This document shows positions 19,950-30,655 of a stretch of DNA of 64,000 bases, piece after piece. The stretch is from Saccharum officinarum (lineage: Eukaryota > Streptophyta > Magnoliopsida > Poales > Poaceae). The DNA lies in contig CM036209.1 of the NCBI GenBank assembly GCA_020631735.1, positions 3,757,451 through 3,821,450 of the forward strand, in the 5' to 3' direction. Each line of letters starts with the position of its first letter. Within the stretch, counting starts at the first letter, position 1. A model generated the notes under the pieces. The model saw only the letters and a list, made by a program, of their open reading frames with translations, had not been told where the DNA came from and made no database searches. The translations under genes and the position numbers were made by a program.

Positions 19950-21751
19950 TTTTTGAGACCAGATTATATGCCTGTATTTCATTAAGCAGAAGAGAGTGAC
20001 CGATAGACCTACACATAGTTGATACAAAAAGATCCGCGGGTAATCCATGGATTACCAACAAAGTCCACAACACAACACAAAAAGCAAGAACACGAGAGGT
20101 GGGGGACCCTCCACTTGACAATCCCAGCAACTGATCCTAATACAAAATACATCTCAACACCTTGGTAGCCCATAGTGATAGGAGCCGCAGATGAAACCAC
20201 AGCAAAGCATCCGCTAGAACTCCTCGGTGGCAAAGCATCCACCGGAACCACATCGGCGGCAAAGCATCTGCCAGAAACGACCGCGACCTCGGTGGCAAAG
20301 CGCTCGCCGGAAACACGACCTCGAACTCCAATAGCTCCCCCGAGTCACTAAGGGCCATTACCCTTAGGACCACGGGCGAGGAGGACTTACCTGAAGATAC
20401 GCCGGCGGCAAAGCATCCGCCCAAGCACCCTCGGTGGCAAAGCATCCGTCGAAAACCCCTCGGCGGCAAAGCATCCGCCGGAAACGACGACAGCTACGGC
20501 TACAACACTCACTAACTAGACAAACCAAGGTGAGGAGAAACCTGAAGCCCGAGCAGGCACAATTGAAACAACGACGACGACCAAGCGCAACGCCGAGGAG
20601 GCAGCCCCACACGTGCCATGGCATGGAACTTCAAAGGCAACGCCTTCAAGAAGGACTATGATGCAGAGCATCGCCGCTACCTGCCCAGAATGGGCTAGGT
20701 TTTCACCTCGAAGTTCCACGCTGGCCGGTGAGGGGGGCGCAACGATAGATACCTCCAAGGAGGAAAATGGCGCCACGAGGGCGTCGCCATCGTCGGCCAG
20801 ATAACAAGGCTTTCGCCTAGCGCCACCCATCCCAGCACAGGCTACGCCAGACATTGTCGCGCCCGTCGATGCCAACCCTGTTGCCGACGAACCATCAAGG
20901 GCACGAGTGCCCGCCCGACCGACATCAACCTCGCCACCATGACGTTGCAGATGCGAGGACGGGCGAGGCCATGCCATCCACGCCACCATGGCGTCGATGA
21001 CGCACCGCCAGAGCCACCGCCCACATCACCACGATGTAAGGCGGCACACATTAGTGGCCTCGGTGCCCACACCTCCATTCGCCCGAAGGAGCGAGGTGTA
21101 GGCGCAGTCGGAGAAGGGGACGGGGGCCTGCTGTCCGCGCACACCGCAGCGCACGGGCCCCAGCAGATTGGCGTTGGGGGGGAGAGGCGGGTAGCGCCCG
21201 GAACCGCGCGAGACCCATTGGCCCCACATGGCCGGCGGCGCCCCACCCATGCGACTGGCCGTTGCAGACAGAGGGGGGGAGGGGGGCCAGACCCGGCCGA
21301 CCCATACCCACCCAGGTCGCCGGACCCCATGTTCGGCCAGCCACAGTCGGAGGGGGGAGGCTAGATCCGGGGCCCGCGGGCTCGGATTCGGCGGACCCCC
21401 GTCCGCCCAGGCCGCCAGAGGGGCGAGCTCGCCGGAGCTGCCATCGTTGGGCGACGGGGAGAAGGAAGGCCGGGCCGGAGGCAGATCCGGTGCCCACAAG
21501 TCCGGATCCGGCCATTCCCACCCGCCCAGGTCGCCGGAGGTCGCCGTTCCCGGAGTTCGCCGGAAGAGGGGTGGGGGGAGAGAGGGGGGAGCGAGGGGCC
21601 GCGGGGGGAGCCTTTTTGGGCGCGCCACCGCTGGCTGCCGCCGCCGCGAGCAAGGGCGGCCACGGCGGCCGAAGGGAGCCGGGGAGCGGGGACTTGGCGC
21701 GGCGGGTGGCGGCGCCGCCCGATTCACCCTCAGAGGAGAGCTATCAAGTAT
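19950..21751 (-). mobile_element. 1.8-kb non-LTR retroposon, 14-bp TSD
   Basis: AGTTGGAGGGATCT flanks the segment (19936-19949 and 21752-21765), and a T-run at the left end is a short poly-A tail on the minus strand. The 5' part (right side) is very GC-rich with Pro/Arg/Gly-rich frames. The middle (20200-20490) has many copies of GGCAAAGCATCCGCCGG. No endonuclease or reverse-transcriptase motif is present, so it is a LINE deletion derivative or another non-autonomous retroposon. Confidence 0.75.
20200..20490. repeat. short tandem-like GGCAAAGCATCCGCC repeats
   Basis: At least seven copies of a 25-35 bp unit centred on GGYGGCAAAGCATCCGCC(GG) alternate with short variable spacers inside the retroposon. 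On the minus strand each encodes RMLCHRG-like residues in one frame. Confidence 0.7.
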
Positions 21752-21765
21752 AGTTGGAGGGATCT

Positions 21766-22440
21766 CATCTCCCTGTCCATTGAATTGCATTGCATTAACC
21801 TAGTAGGACGATTAAAGTAGTTTACAGCATCCAGGTCCAGCGTTACAGCTAAAAATGAATTGAAAAAAAAGAAACAGCACTAGGGAAACACATACTGACA
21901 TACACTGTCCACACTCGCAGAGGCACACCAAGTTCAAACACAAGTAAACACGAGCAGTTTCAGCAGGAACTTTATCATCAGCTACACTAGACCATCCTCG
22001 GCGTGGTGGGGGTCAAGCCGTCAAAGGTTCTCCATCTGAAGTAGCAGCCATGTTCAGCCGAACACCATTGTTCAGCAGGCTTGACTGACTTCAAATAGAT
22101 ACCTCCACTCTTCATCTGCTCCATGTCCATGGTTGGTCAGCAGTTACCGGCCAGCCTTTTGTGATGTCCTGCGTCCCACTCTTCTTCGCTTGACGTGCTA
22201 ACCGCCGTCAAACAGATATACCATTCTTCAACTGCTGCATGTTTGATGAAGCTGCAGAACAAGAATCGATGCAAACATAGCCATATGAAACTGAATAACA
22301 AGCGAGGGTACTGGTGACAGGGGCATCCAGTCCAATTTGTCAGGCTCAAGATGGGCAGGCCAGTGTGTCTCTACCAATCACATTCCTTAGGTGCACATCT
22401 ACATAGATTACTTTCTTGCATAGGTGCACATCTTGATAGA
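21766..22440. other. unassigned sequence upstream of LecRK-1
   Basis: The minus strand has a coding-like stretch ending LLNNGVRLNMAATSDGEPLT then a stop (about 22010-22080). Further upstream is MQQLKNGIS and LARQAKKSGTQDI in other frames. It looks like the 3' end of a decayed gene, but I do not recognise it. Confidence 0.3.
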
Positions 22441-23032
22441 AGTTTTAGAAAGTGTAATTCATCCCCTCCTTTTTAGATGTCACGGTCCCTTCACTATAAA
22501 ACAAAATACTAGCACGCATATAATTTTTTGACATAGCAAATTTAACACCTTTAGTTCTGTGGTGCAGGCTGAAACAGTTTATTCTTCCACTAATTTGGTA
22601 GATTACGTCTCGCACAATAAAGGCTATTGTTAACAATTTAACTCCGCGTAATCCTTGTTAGATTGATATAACATATATCTTTTTTTCCCAATGCGTCGTA
22701 ATGCGAAGATTAACTTAAAGACGCAAAATAACAAGGCTCCATGATGATACTAGTATCGGTTTTGATATTGAAAAACAAGTTTGTGGTGTAAGTTTGGCGC
22801 TGGTACACGACGCGTTCGTTTTGACTAAGCGTGGAATCACTGCCGTTTCGTCTACTTGTACAGGGACTATTCTTGTTTCGGACAAAAGTTCCAGCAAAGT
22901 TGGGCAGCGGGCAGCCCCGGTCATCCAGGCCATGGTGGAATAAATTGAGTACATACAGCTTGCAGGTCCCTACTACAGAGTACAGAGTGGAGTAAGCGTC
23001 ATTGATAGAGCCAAACCGAGTTCACTGCACTG
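22441..23032 (+). promoter_or_regulatory. LecRK-1 upstream block
   Basis: Parts are shared with the upstream blocks of LecRK-2 (48900-49120) and of a lost LecRK (58100-58600), e.g. ATTGAAAAACAAGT..TGTGGTGTAAGTTT and CGTTTTGACTAAGC. Shared position and order argue for a duplicated promoter region. No TATA box can be singled out. Confidence 0.5.
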
Positions 23033-25168
23033 ATGGACATCATGCATCTTCCCTGCTTCTTTCAGTTTCTGCTCCACCTCCTCCTCATCGGTCGCCTCAT
23101 GCTTCTCCTCCTATCTCACTCTGCTGGGGCTGCCGCCACCGCTGATCACGGTGAGTTCATCTATGATGGTTTCTCTGCTGACAACCTGACCATGGATGGT
23201 AAAGCTGTAGTCTTGGAGACCGGCCTGTTAAAGCTAACCAGTCGTAGCGGCCATGATTATTATTACAATTACGAATTTGGAAGTCATCACGCTTTCTACC
23301 CCTACCCTCTCAATTTCACAGATATCTCAAACGGCTCCTCCCTGGCATCTTTCTCCACAACATTTATTTTCTCAATCGTAGGGCCTTACACTGGCTTGAG
23401 TAGCCCCGGTCTTGCATTTGTGCTTTGTTCAACCAAGAATCTGTCTAGCGGCTTGCCTGACCAGTATCTTGGCCTTCTCAGTGACAAGGATAATGATGGT
23501 AACAGAACGAATCACCTCCTTGCTATCGAGCTTGATACCATACTGAACATGGAGTTCAATGACATTGACTCCAACCACATAGGGATTGACATAAACAGCC
23601 TACATTCAGTTGCCTCTAGTTCAGCAGGTTACTATACCCCTAATGGTACGTACCTTCCCTTGAACCTCAGCAGTAGGAAACCGATGCAAGTGTGGGTGGA
23701 CTATGATAGCAAGCAGACCATGCTAAATGTCACAATAGCGCCTTGCTGCCCATCGTCCAAACCCAGCACGCCGCTGATATCAACCGTATATGATTTATCA
23801 CGCGTTTTGCCAACCACGCCAGTGTTTGCTGGATTTTCGTCCGCAGAAGGCGCACTTGACAGCAACCATTACATTACGGGTTGGAGCTTCAAGCTCCACG
23901 GACAAGCTGCACCACTCAACTACTCTGCCCTATCTTTGAAGAGTCTCGAACTACTTGTGCAGCTAGCACCTGAAGAACCTGCTTCGCAAATTCGCTCTCA
24001 CCCACTCAGCAACAAGACAATATTATTAGCGACTATCTTACCAGCTCTTGGGATTGCCATAGTGGTTTCTGCTGCTCTTTTCATGGTCCTTATGAAGAGG
24101 CGTCTACAAGCAAGAAAAACTGAACAACAGTGGGAGAAGCAGTATGGTTCTCCATCCTTCACCTACAAAGATCTGTTTGCTGCCACCAATGGATTCAAGG
24201 ACAAGATGCTTCTGGGCAAAGGAGGCTTTGGGAGTGTCTTCAAAGGACTGCTTCCCCATTCGAAGCAGACAGTTGCTATTAAGCGCGTATCGCCAGAGTC
24301 AAAGCAAGGGATGAAGGAGTTCATGGCCGAGATCATCATCCTTGGTCGTCTTCGTCACCGCAATCTTGTGCAGCTGCTTGGGTACTGTCGCCATAAGCAA
24401 CAACTCCTTTTAGTCTACGACTACATGCCTAATGGAAGCCTTGATTCCTACTTGCATACTCAAAATCATCACAACACAACCAGTCTATGTTGGGCTCAAA
24501 GTTTCCACATCATCAAAGGCATCGCATCTGGTCTCTTGTACCTTCATGAGGAGTGTGAGCAGGTTGTCATCCATCGAGACATCAAGACCAGCAATGTCCT
24601 TCTCGACGACGAGATGAATGCGAGGCTGGGCGATTTCGGCCTCGCAAGGTCCCATGATCATGGAGCTGATGCTCACACCACGCATGTGGCAGGTACATGG
24701 GGCTATATTGCTCCTGAGCTGGCCAGGCTTGGCAAGGCAACCAAAGCAACTGATGTGTTTGCCTTCGGCGTGCTAATGATGGAGGTTGCCTGTGGAAGAC
24801 GGCCAATCTGGGTGAACACAGACAATGGGGAGCCTCTTGCTCTGGCAGACTGGGTGCTTGCCGCATGGCGAGGTGGTTCCATCACAGAAGCTGCCGACCC
24901 AAGATTGGATAGTTACATAGAGGAGGAGATGGAGCTGGTACTGAAGCTTGGCTTGCTTTGCTCACACCCCTTGCCTAATGCTCGGCCTCGCATGCGCCTT
25001 GTCATGCAGTTCCTAGAGAGGGATGCATCCCTTCCAGCGGACTTGCAACCTGGTACTTTGTTAAGTAGTGATCTGGGTGAGCAGGATTGTCAGGATGAAA
25101 AGCACTATCAGGCTGCCATGTCATGTCCGGTGACCGCTATAACTGATCTTTCCAAAGGGAGGTGTTAG
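23033..25168 (+). CDS. L-type lectin receptor-like kinase (LecRK-1)
   Basis: A single-exon 711-residue protein, the usual length and intron-free structure for L-type lectin receptor kinases. Residues 1 to about 34 form a signal peptide. A legume-lectin domain follows (about 38-285, from DHGEFIYDGF to GWSFKLHG), then a membrane helix (about 331-353) and a cytosolic Ser/Thr kinase. Catalytic features are complete: glycine loop LGKGGFGSVFKG (from about 393), lysine 417 in VAIKRV, HRD aspartate 516 in IHRDIKTSNV and DFG at 534-536. It should act at the plasma membrane in ligand-triggered, often defence-related signalling. Ligand unknown. A copia element begins within the stop codon, so the natural ending after SKGR is replaced by SKGRC plus a TAG taken from the LTR. 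Confidence 0.93.
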   Translation: MDIMHLPCFFQFLLHLLLIGRLMLLLLSHSAGAAATADHGEFIYDGFSADNLTMDGKAVVLETGLLKLTSRSGHDYYYNYEFGSHHAFYPYPLNFTDISNGSSLASFSTTFIFSIVGPYTGLSSPGLAFVLCSTKNLSSGLPDQYLGLLSDKDNDGNRTNHLLAIELDTILNMEFNDIDSNHIGIDINSLHSVASSSAGYYTPNGTYLPLNLSSRKPMQVWVDYDSKQTMLNVTIAPCCPSSKPSTPLISTVYDLSRVLPTTPVFAGFSSAEGALDSNHYITGWSFKLHGQAAPLNYSALSLKSLELLVQLAPEEPASQIRSHPLSNKTILLATILPALGIAIVVSAALFMVLMKRRLQARKTEQQWEKQYGSPSFTYKDLFAATNGFKDKMLLGKGGFGSVFKGLLPHSKQTVAIKRVSPESKQGMKEFMAEIIILGRLRHRNLVQLLGYCRHKQQLLLVYDYMPNGSLDSYLHTQNHHNTTSLCWAQSFHIIKGIASGLLYLHEECEQVVIHRDIKTSNVLLDDEMNARLGDFGLARSHDHGADAHTTHVAGTWGYIAPELARLGKATKATDVFAFGVLMMEVACGRRPIWVNTDNGEPLALADWVLAAWRGGSITEAADPRLDSYIEEEMELVLKLGLLCSHPLPNARPRMRLVMQFLERDASLPADLQPGTLLSSDLGEQDCQDEKHYQAAMSCPVTAITDLSKGRC

Positions 25169-25289
25169 AATGTATTGTAACAGTCCATATTGGACGTACG
25201 GCCCATGGGCCTTGTATATTGTAACCCTAGCCTTTCAGGCTATATAATGAAGGTCACCCCCTGATTAGGGTGTGCGGTGTTTCTCTACA
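25163..25289 (+). repeat. 5' LTR (127 bp) of the short-LTR copia element
   Basis: Contains CTATATAATG, a good TATA box, 35-45 bp before the LTR end. This LTR now supplies the stop codon and the first 3' sequence of LecRK-1 transcripts. Confidence 0.93.
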
Positions 25290-25535
25290 TGGTATCATCC
25301 CTAATTACGATCCTAATCTTCCGCTTCGTTTCCCCTCTGCCCGTGCGTTCTCCCTGAGAACGTGCGCCACGCCGTCACCAGCCAGGCGCCGCCGCCTACC
25401 CTAGGCCGCGCCCATCCGCCGCCAGCCAGGCCGCGCACAGCCGCCGCCTACCCTAGGCCGCGCACAGCCGCCGCCAGCTAGGCCTCACCTCGCGCCGCCG
25501 CCTTCCCAGGCCGCGCGTATCGAGGATCGGACTCC

Positions 25536-27938
25536 ATGACGTCGTCGTCGAGTTCCTCCTTCACCACTGGTGCCCTCATCCACCAGTCATCTGGCGCCAT
25601 GGGAGACTCCGTTGCTGCTCCTCTCTTCGCCGCCTACGCCGCCGTCAACGTGAAGCAGCATGTCCCCATCGCGCTCAGCCTCGAGCGCCCGAACTACTCC
25701 AAGTGGACGGCGTTTTTCACCGCCCTCTGCGGCAAGTACGGGCTGCTCGGCCACATCGATGGCACAACGGCTGCGCGCCCGACTGACCCCCTCTGGTCTC
25801 AGCCTGACGCCTGCATCCGCGGCTGGATGTACGGCTCCGTCGATGACGCCGTCCTCGACCTCGCCATGGAGCCTGAACAGGATGCCCGCGCTCTGTGGGT
25901 CTCCATCGAGGCCTTGTTCCAGGCGAACAAGGAGTCCCGCGCCGTCGTCCTCGAGCAGGAGTTCCACAACCTGTTCCAGGGCGACCTCTCCGTCGACGCC
26001 TACGCCCAGCAGATGAAGCGCACCGCTGATGCCCTCCGGGAGGTCGGTCACACCATCTCCCCTGCACAGCTCATGCTCAACCTTCTGCATGGCCTTAACC
26101 CCCGCTTCGCCAACACCGCCGACATCATCTCCAACACGTCGCCGCTCCCGGACTTCAAGTCAGCCACCAACATGCTCCGCGTCAAGGAGCTCCGTCTTGG
26201 CACCGAGGGCAAGGCGGCCTCGGCTTCTGCTTTGGCCGCCTCCACCACCTCCTCCTGCACATCGCCGTCCTGTCAGTCCACCCCTTCTGCGTCCACCAAC
26301 CGTGGGGGTGGTGGCAAGGGCAAGGGCGGCCATGGTGGCAACGGCGGCAGTGGCAATGGCGGCGGTGGGCGCCAACAGCAGCAAGGTGGTGGCAATAGCG
26401 GCGGTGGCCGCAACCAGCAAGGCGGCAGTTTTGGCGGGCGTCAGCCGGCCGGGCCCTGGGTTTGCTATAACCCTTGGGCTGCTCCGTGGCCTCCCCAGCA
26501 GCAGCTGCAGTGGGGTGCGCCACCTGCACCTCCCCCACAGGCACACACCGCCTTCGCGCCTCCGCAGTTCAGCACTGCCGGTGGTTCCCCGGCGTATGGG
26601 TCTCCGGGCGGTTGGGACTCGGCAGGCCTGATTGCCGCCCTTAACCAGATGACGATCCAGGGAGGGTCTGCACCCTGGGTCATGGACAGCGGAGCGACAT
26701 CTCACATGTCCTCCAATGACGATATTTTACTTTCCCATCTCCCGTCGCCTCCGTCCTCCATTATGGTCGGCAACGGTCAATCAATTCCTATTCATAGTCG
26801 TGGCACTTCTGTTATTCAACTAGCTGATCGTCCTTTTCATCTTGATAATGTTCTTGTCGCTCTCCAACTCACTCGTAATCTGTTATCTGTTCGACAGCTT
26901 ACTCGCAACAATAACTGTTCCATTGATTTTGACGCCTCTGGTTTTTCTGTTAAGGATCTGCAGACCAAGACGGTCCTCCTTCGGTGCAATAGCAATGGGG
27001 ATCTCTACAGAATTCCTCATCGCATGCCACCTCGCTGCCATGTCGCCGTCGTCTCCCCAGAGTTATGGCACTCCCGCCTTGGTCATCCCGCACACGCCAT
27101 CGTCAACACTCTAAATAAGCTATCAGCTATCCAGTGTAATAAAGCAGCTCGCCACATTTGCCATGCCTGCCAGCTTGGCAAGCACGCTAGGCTGCCATTT
27201 ACTAGTTCGGTTTCTAGTACATCTGCTCCCTTTGAACTTGTTCACTGTGATGTCTGGACCTCTCCAGTTTTGAGTATTTCTGGCTATAAATTTTATCTTG
27301 TCCTAGTTGATGATTATACACATTATTGTTGGATGTTTCCTCTTCACCATAAATCTGAAGTTCATGAACATATTGTCCAGTTTGTTGCTTACGCTCACAC
27401 ACAGTTCAGTTCTCCTGTGCGCTGTTTTCAGGCCGATAATGGCACCGAGTTCATCAACAATGCCACCGCTATCTTCCTAGCTAGCCGCGGCATCCTGCTT
27501 CGCACCTCGTGCCCCTACACCTCCGCCCAGAACGGCAAAGCTGAGCGGATGCTTCACACACTGAACAACACTGTTCGCATGCTTCTGTTTCATGCCGCCA
27601 TGCCTCCATCCTATTGGGTCGAAGCCCTGTCCACTGCTGTGTTCTTGGTCAACCGGCGGCCGTCATCATCCATACATAATGGTATTCCCTATCATCTCCT
27701 CCATCGCAAAATGCCAGACTACTCCATTCTCCGAGTTTTCGGTTGCCTGTGCTATCCTAACCTTAGTGCCACGACTCCCCATAAATTGTCTCCTCGCTCT
27801 GCAGCGTGTGTCTTCCTCGGTTACCCTCCTTCTCAGAAGGGCTACCGTTGTCTTGATCTTTCTACTCGAAAGATCATCATCTCTCGCCACGTTGTTTTTG
27901 TTGAGACTCACTTTCCGTTTGCAGCTTCCAAGCCATGA
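25536..27938 (+). CDS. copia gag-protease-integrase polyprotein (truncated by a stop)
   Basis: 800 residues. The gag part (about 30-230) has the copia UBN2-like pattern (LERPNYSKWTAFFTALCGKY) and is followed by a Gly/Gln-rich linker. A CCHC knuckle is not visible. Aspartic protease: MDSGATSHM with Asp384. Integrase: zinc-binding H..H / CHACQ motif (about 511-544) and catalytic triad Asp572, Asp634, Glu670 (35 residues between the last two, as expected). The frame ends with TGA after AASKP but continues as PESLDFLIQDILP, so the stop is probably a CGA-to-TGA change. Without it the frame would run into the linker before RT. Confidence 0.9.
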   Translation: MTSSSSSSFTTGALIHQSSGAMGDSVAAPLFAAYAAVNVKQHVPIALSLERPNYSKWTAFFTALCGKYGLLGHIDGTTAARPTDPLWSQPDACIRGWMYGSVDDAVLDLAMEPEQDARALWVSIEALFQANKESRAVVLEQEFHNLFQGDLSVDAYAQQMKRTADALREVGHTISPAQLMLNLLHGLNPRFANTADIISNTSPLPDFKSATNMLRVKELRLGTEGKAASASALAASTTSSCTSPSCQSTPSASTNRGGGGKGKGGHGGNGGSGNGGGGRQQQQGGGNSGGGRNQQGGSFGGRQPAGPWVCYNPWAAPWPPQQQLQWGAPPAPPPQAHTAFAPPQFSTAGGSPAYGSPGGWDSAGLIAALNQMTIQGGSAPWVMDSGATSHMSSNDDILLSHLPSPPSSIMVGNGQSIPIHSRGTSVIQLADRPFHLDNVLVALQLTRNLLSVRQLTRNNNCSIDFDASGFSVKDLQTKTVLLRCNSNGDLYRIPHRMPPRCHVAVVSPELWHSRLGHPAHAIVNTLNKLSAIQCNKAARHICHACQLGKHARLPFTSSVSSTSAPFELVHCDVWTSPVLSISGYKFYLVLVDDYTHYCWMFPLHHKSEVHEHIVQFVAYAHTQFSSPVRCFQADNGTEFINNATAIFLASRGILLRTSCPYTSAQNGKAERMLHTLNNTVRMLLFHAAMPPSYWVEALSTAVFLVNRRPSSSIHNGIPYHLLHRKMPDYSILRVFGCLCYPNLSATTPHKLSPRSAACVFLGYPPSQKGYRCLDLSTRKIIISRHVVFVETHFPFAASKP

Positions 27939-29691
27939 CCGGAATCTCTTGATTTTTTGATACAGGATATACTTCCCGCGCCCGCCCCGTCTACCTCAGA
28001 CGTTCGGCACTCGCGGGCCTCGGTTGCGCCTGCCTCGTCTGCGACAGATGATGCCGGCGACCCCGTCGGGCTGGACCCTGCCATCTTGTGGCACGGTGCT
28101 GCCTACAGGCTGCCCCTGCGCGCCCGATCGGCCATGTCTACCTCTTCGGCTTCTCCTACGCCGGCCGGTGCCCTCGTCGTTGCAGCTGATCGGCAGTGGT
28201 TCGGCATCCACTACACTCGTCGTCCTCATCCGCCACCGGCTCCTCAGCCGCAGCCGGAGGCGCCGCCGGTCCAGCCGCAGTTGGAGGCACCGCCGGTCCA
28301 GCAGCAGCTGCCTCCAGCACCGCAGGCAGCGGCGCTCCAGGCTCCAGAGCCTCCTGTGCAGGAGACTCATTCCCGGACGGGTTCACTGCCGCCGCCCATG
28401 TAGCGGTATGGCTTTGCCGCCTCGACCTCCGACCTGGCCTCTCCTCAGCATCGCCGCCTCTCGCTCCTGGCCGATACATCAGCTGGACGTGAAGAATGCC
28501 TTTCTTCACGGCCATCTGAACGAGACCGTCTACTGCCAGCAGTCGCCCGGCTTCGTCGACCCGGCGGCTCCTGACCACGTCTGTCTCCTACTAAAGTCCT
28601 TGTACGGACTCAAGCAGGCGCCCCGGGCGTGGCACCAGTGGTTCTCCAGCTTCATTCAGCGGTCCGGCTTCACTGCTTCGACCTCCGATACGTCCCTCTT
28701 TGTTTACAAAGCGGGGGCCGACATCGCCTACTTGCTGCTCTATGTCGACGACATTATTCTGACAGCCTCGTCGACCCTGCTTCTTCGTCGCATCACCGAG
28801 CTTCTTCACTCCGAGTTCGCCATGACAGATCTCGGGGATCTTCGTCACTTCCTCAGGATCTCTGTCACGTGTTCTGCTGACGGCCTCTCCCTGTCTCAGC
28901 GCCAGTACGCTGTGGATCTGCTCCAGCGCGCCGGTATGGCTGAGTGTCATCCCACGACGACTCCTGTTGACACTCATGCCAAGCTCTCTGCTACAGATGG
29001 CGCACCGGTGGCGGATGCCACTCAGTACCGTAGCCTCGCTGGTGCGCTACAGTATCTCACGCTGACTCGTCCGGACCTCGCTTATGCAGTTCAGCAGGTT
29101 TGCCTCTTCATGCACGACCCGCGCGAGCCTCATCTTGCGATGCTCAAGCGTGTCTTGCGGTATGTCAAGGGCACTCTATCCACTGGGCTTCACATCGGCA
29201 CAGGCAGTATCACCAGCTTGACTGCCTACTCCGATGCTGATTGGGCTGGTTGTCCCGACTCTCGGCGCTCCACTTCTGGCTACTGTGTCTTCCTCGGCAA
29301 CAACTTAGTCTCTTGGTCCTCCAAACGACAAACTACGGTTTCTCGTTCGAGTGCGGAGGTTGAGTATCGTGCTATTGCGCACGCTGTGGCTGAGACTTGT
29401 TGGCTTCGTCAGTTACTTCAGGAGCTCCATGCACCCATCTCTTCGGCGACGATTGTCTACTGTGACAATGTCAGTGCTGTCTACATGACCGCCAATCCAG
29501 TTCATCATCGTCGCACGAAGCATATTGAGATAGATATTCACTTCGTCCGTGAGAAGGTTGCTTTGGGACAGGTTCGGGTGCTCCATGTTCCATCATCTCA
29601 TCAGTTCGCGGACATCATGACCAAAGGGTTACCTGTACAGTTGTTTACTGACTTTAGGTCCAGTCTTTGTGTTCGTGACACTCCCGCTTAG
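27939..29691 (+). pseudogene. copia linker, reverse transcriptase (5' deleted) and RNase H
   Basis: The linker continues in the integrase frame to a second stop (PPPM-TAG-RYGF, 28401-28403). Near 28430-28450 the sequence jumps, with a frame change, into RT at LSIAASRSWPIHQLDVKNAF. The N-terminal RT segment of roughly 80-100 residues (the W..A..E..L..N.TW and KARLVA.G region) is missing. The remainder is open to 29691 and includes [21 protein letters not shown] and the RNase H region (YSDADWAGC, RSSAEVEYRA, YCDNVSAVY, HVPSSHQFADIMTKGL). With the palm incomplete, RT activity is not expected. Confidence 0.88.
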
Positions 29692-29703
29692 ACTGAGGGA
29701 GGG

Positions 29704-29832
29704 TGTTAGAATGTATTGTAACATTCCATATTGAACGTACGGCCCATGGGCCTTGTATATTGTAACCCTAGCCTTTCAGGCTATATAATGAAGGTCACCC
29801 CCCTTGATTAGGGTGTGCGGTGTTTCTCTACA
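29704..29832 (+). repeat. 3' LTR (129 bp) of the short-LTR copia element
   Basis: Matches the 5' LTR except two substitutions (CAGTCC/CATTCC, TTGGAC/TTGAAC) and a 2-base difference in the C-run. Confidence 0.93.
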
Positions 29833-29837
29833 GGAGG

Positions 29838-30655
29838 TGACATGGCTGTGCCACTTGGTGATAGACATCTACAATGTGCTCTTGCTTAGTGTTGGTAGTC
29901 CTCTGTGGCAGCGTTTCAATTTATTTGGAGTATTTTTGAAATCCCATGATGTTGTTGGCTTACTACTACTATGCAACGAACATGGACAATTTGTAATTTC
30001 ATCTAGCATTGAGGACATTTAAGTGCTTCCAATTGTAGCAGTAAGTTATCTGTATCCAATTTAGCATATTACCTGTTGAATGCTATTAAGGTGTTCTCAT
30101 ATTTGGCTTTTTAAGCATCTAGCAGCTCATTTTAGCCCATCCAAACAGGGCCAATGTATCAGCCCTCAAAATGAAATATATAATATATTATTTCAATATT
30201 ATACTATTCAGATTATATCATGTGATTCAGACCTGCTACTGCTGAAAGGGTCCGAGTATGATCATAGCATTTGCAGTAATATTTCATTGACATTTGTTTA
30301 CCATAAGCTGGTTAATTGTGATATTTACATACCAGCTCATATCTAATACCAGAGTACAGTCTCCTACATTTGATTCATCCAGAAACATTGTCAAATTACT
30401 ATTCAGATATAGTGAAACCAAGAGCTACTTTCAGCTCCACTGCATTACTGTAAACTCGCATAACATTTCTGAAAAAAAAAGAGTGGTCGATGCACTGCAG
30501 TACACTACTGAGAAAATTGTTTCCTACCACTTACATACCACCATATACAGAGTAGGATACATTGTCAGCAAGTATATCCTACTGGCCAAAGCACGTATGA
30601 ACAATCATTTGGTAGTGGACATACATCAAACGTAGCTTGTACATATCCAGCTGAT
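29838..30655 (+). other. displaced LecRK-1 stop codon and 3' flank
   Basis: The first three bases (TGA, 29838-29840) are the original LecRK-1 stop. The following sequence (CACTTGGTGATAGACATC, GTGCTCTTGCTTAGTGTTGG) matches the 3' flanks of LecRK-2 (from 51426) and of the LecRK-3 relic (from 57400). Further blocks to 30655 match the LecRK-2/SWC6-B intergenic region. No separate gene. Confidence 0.75.

Larger units (their letters stand above)
25163..29832 (+). mobile_element. short-LTR Ty1/copia element in the LecRK-1 stop codon, TSD GGAGG
   Basis: LTRs at 25163-25289 and 29704-29832 start TGTTAG and end CTACA. GGAGG lies at 25158-25162 and 29833-29837. The primer site TGGTATCA follows the left LTR, and a purine tract (GACTGAGGGAGGG) precedes the right one. 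Gene order gag, protease, integrase, reverse transcriptase, RNase H is that of copia. The LTRs differ by two substitutions and a 2-base indel. Two in-frame stops and a deletion in RT make it non-autonomous now. Confidence 0.95.

Noticed and set aside
21026..21790. 254-codon Pro/Arg-rich open frame on the minus strand
   Set aside because: It lies in a GC-rich retroposon 5' part with long open frames on both strands and spans the insertion border at 21751. No motif.
25587..26705. Several long minus-strand open frames across the copia gag
   Set aside because: They mirror the high-GC gag reading frame and have no motifs of their own.
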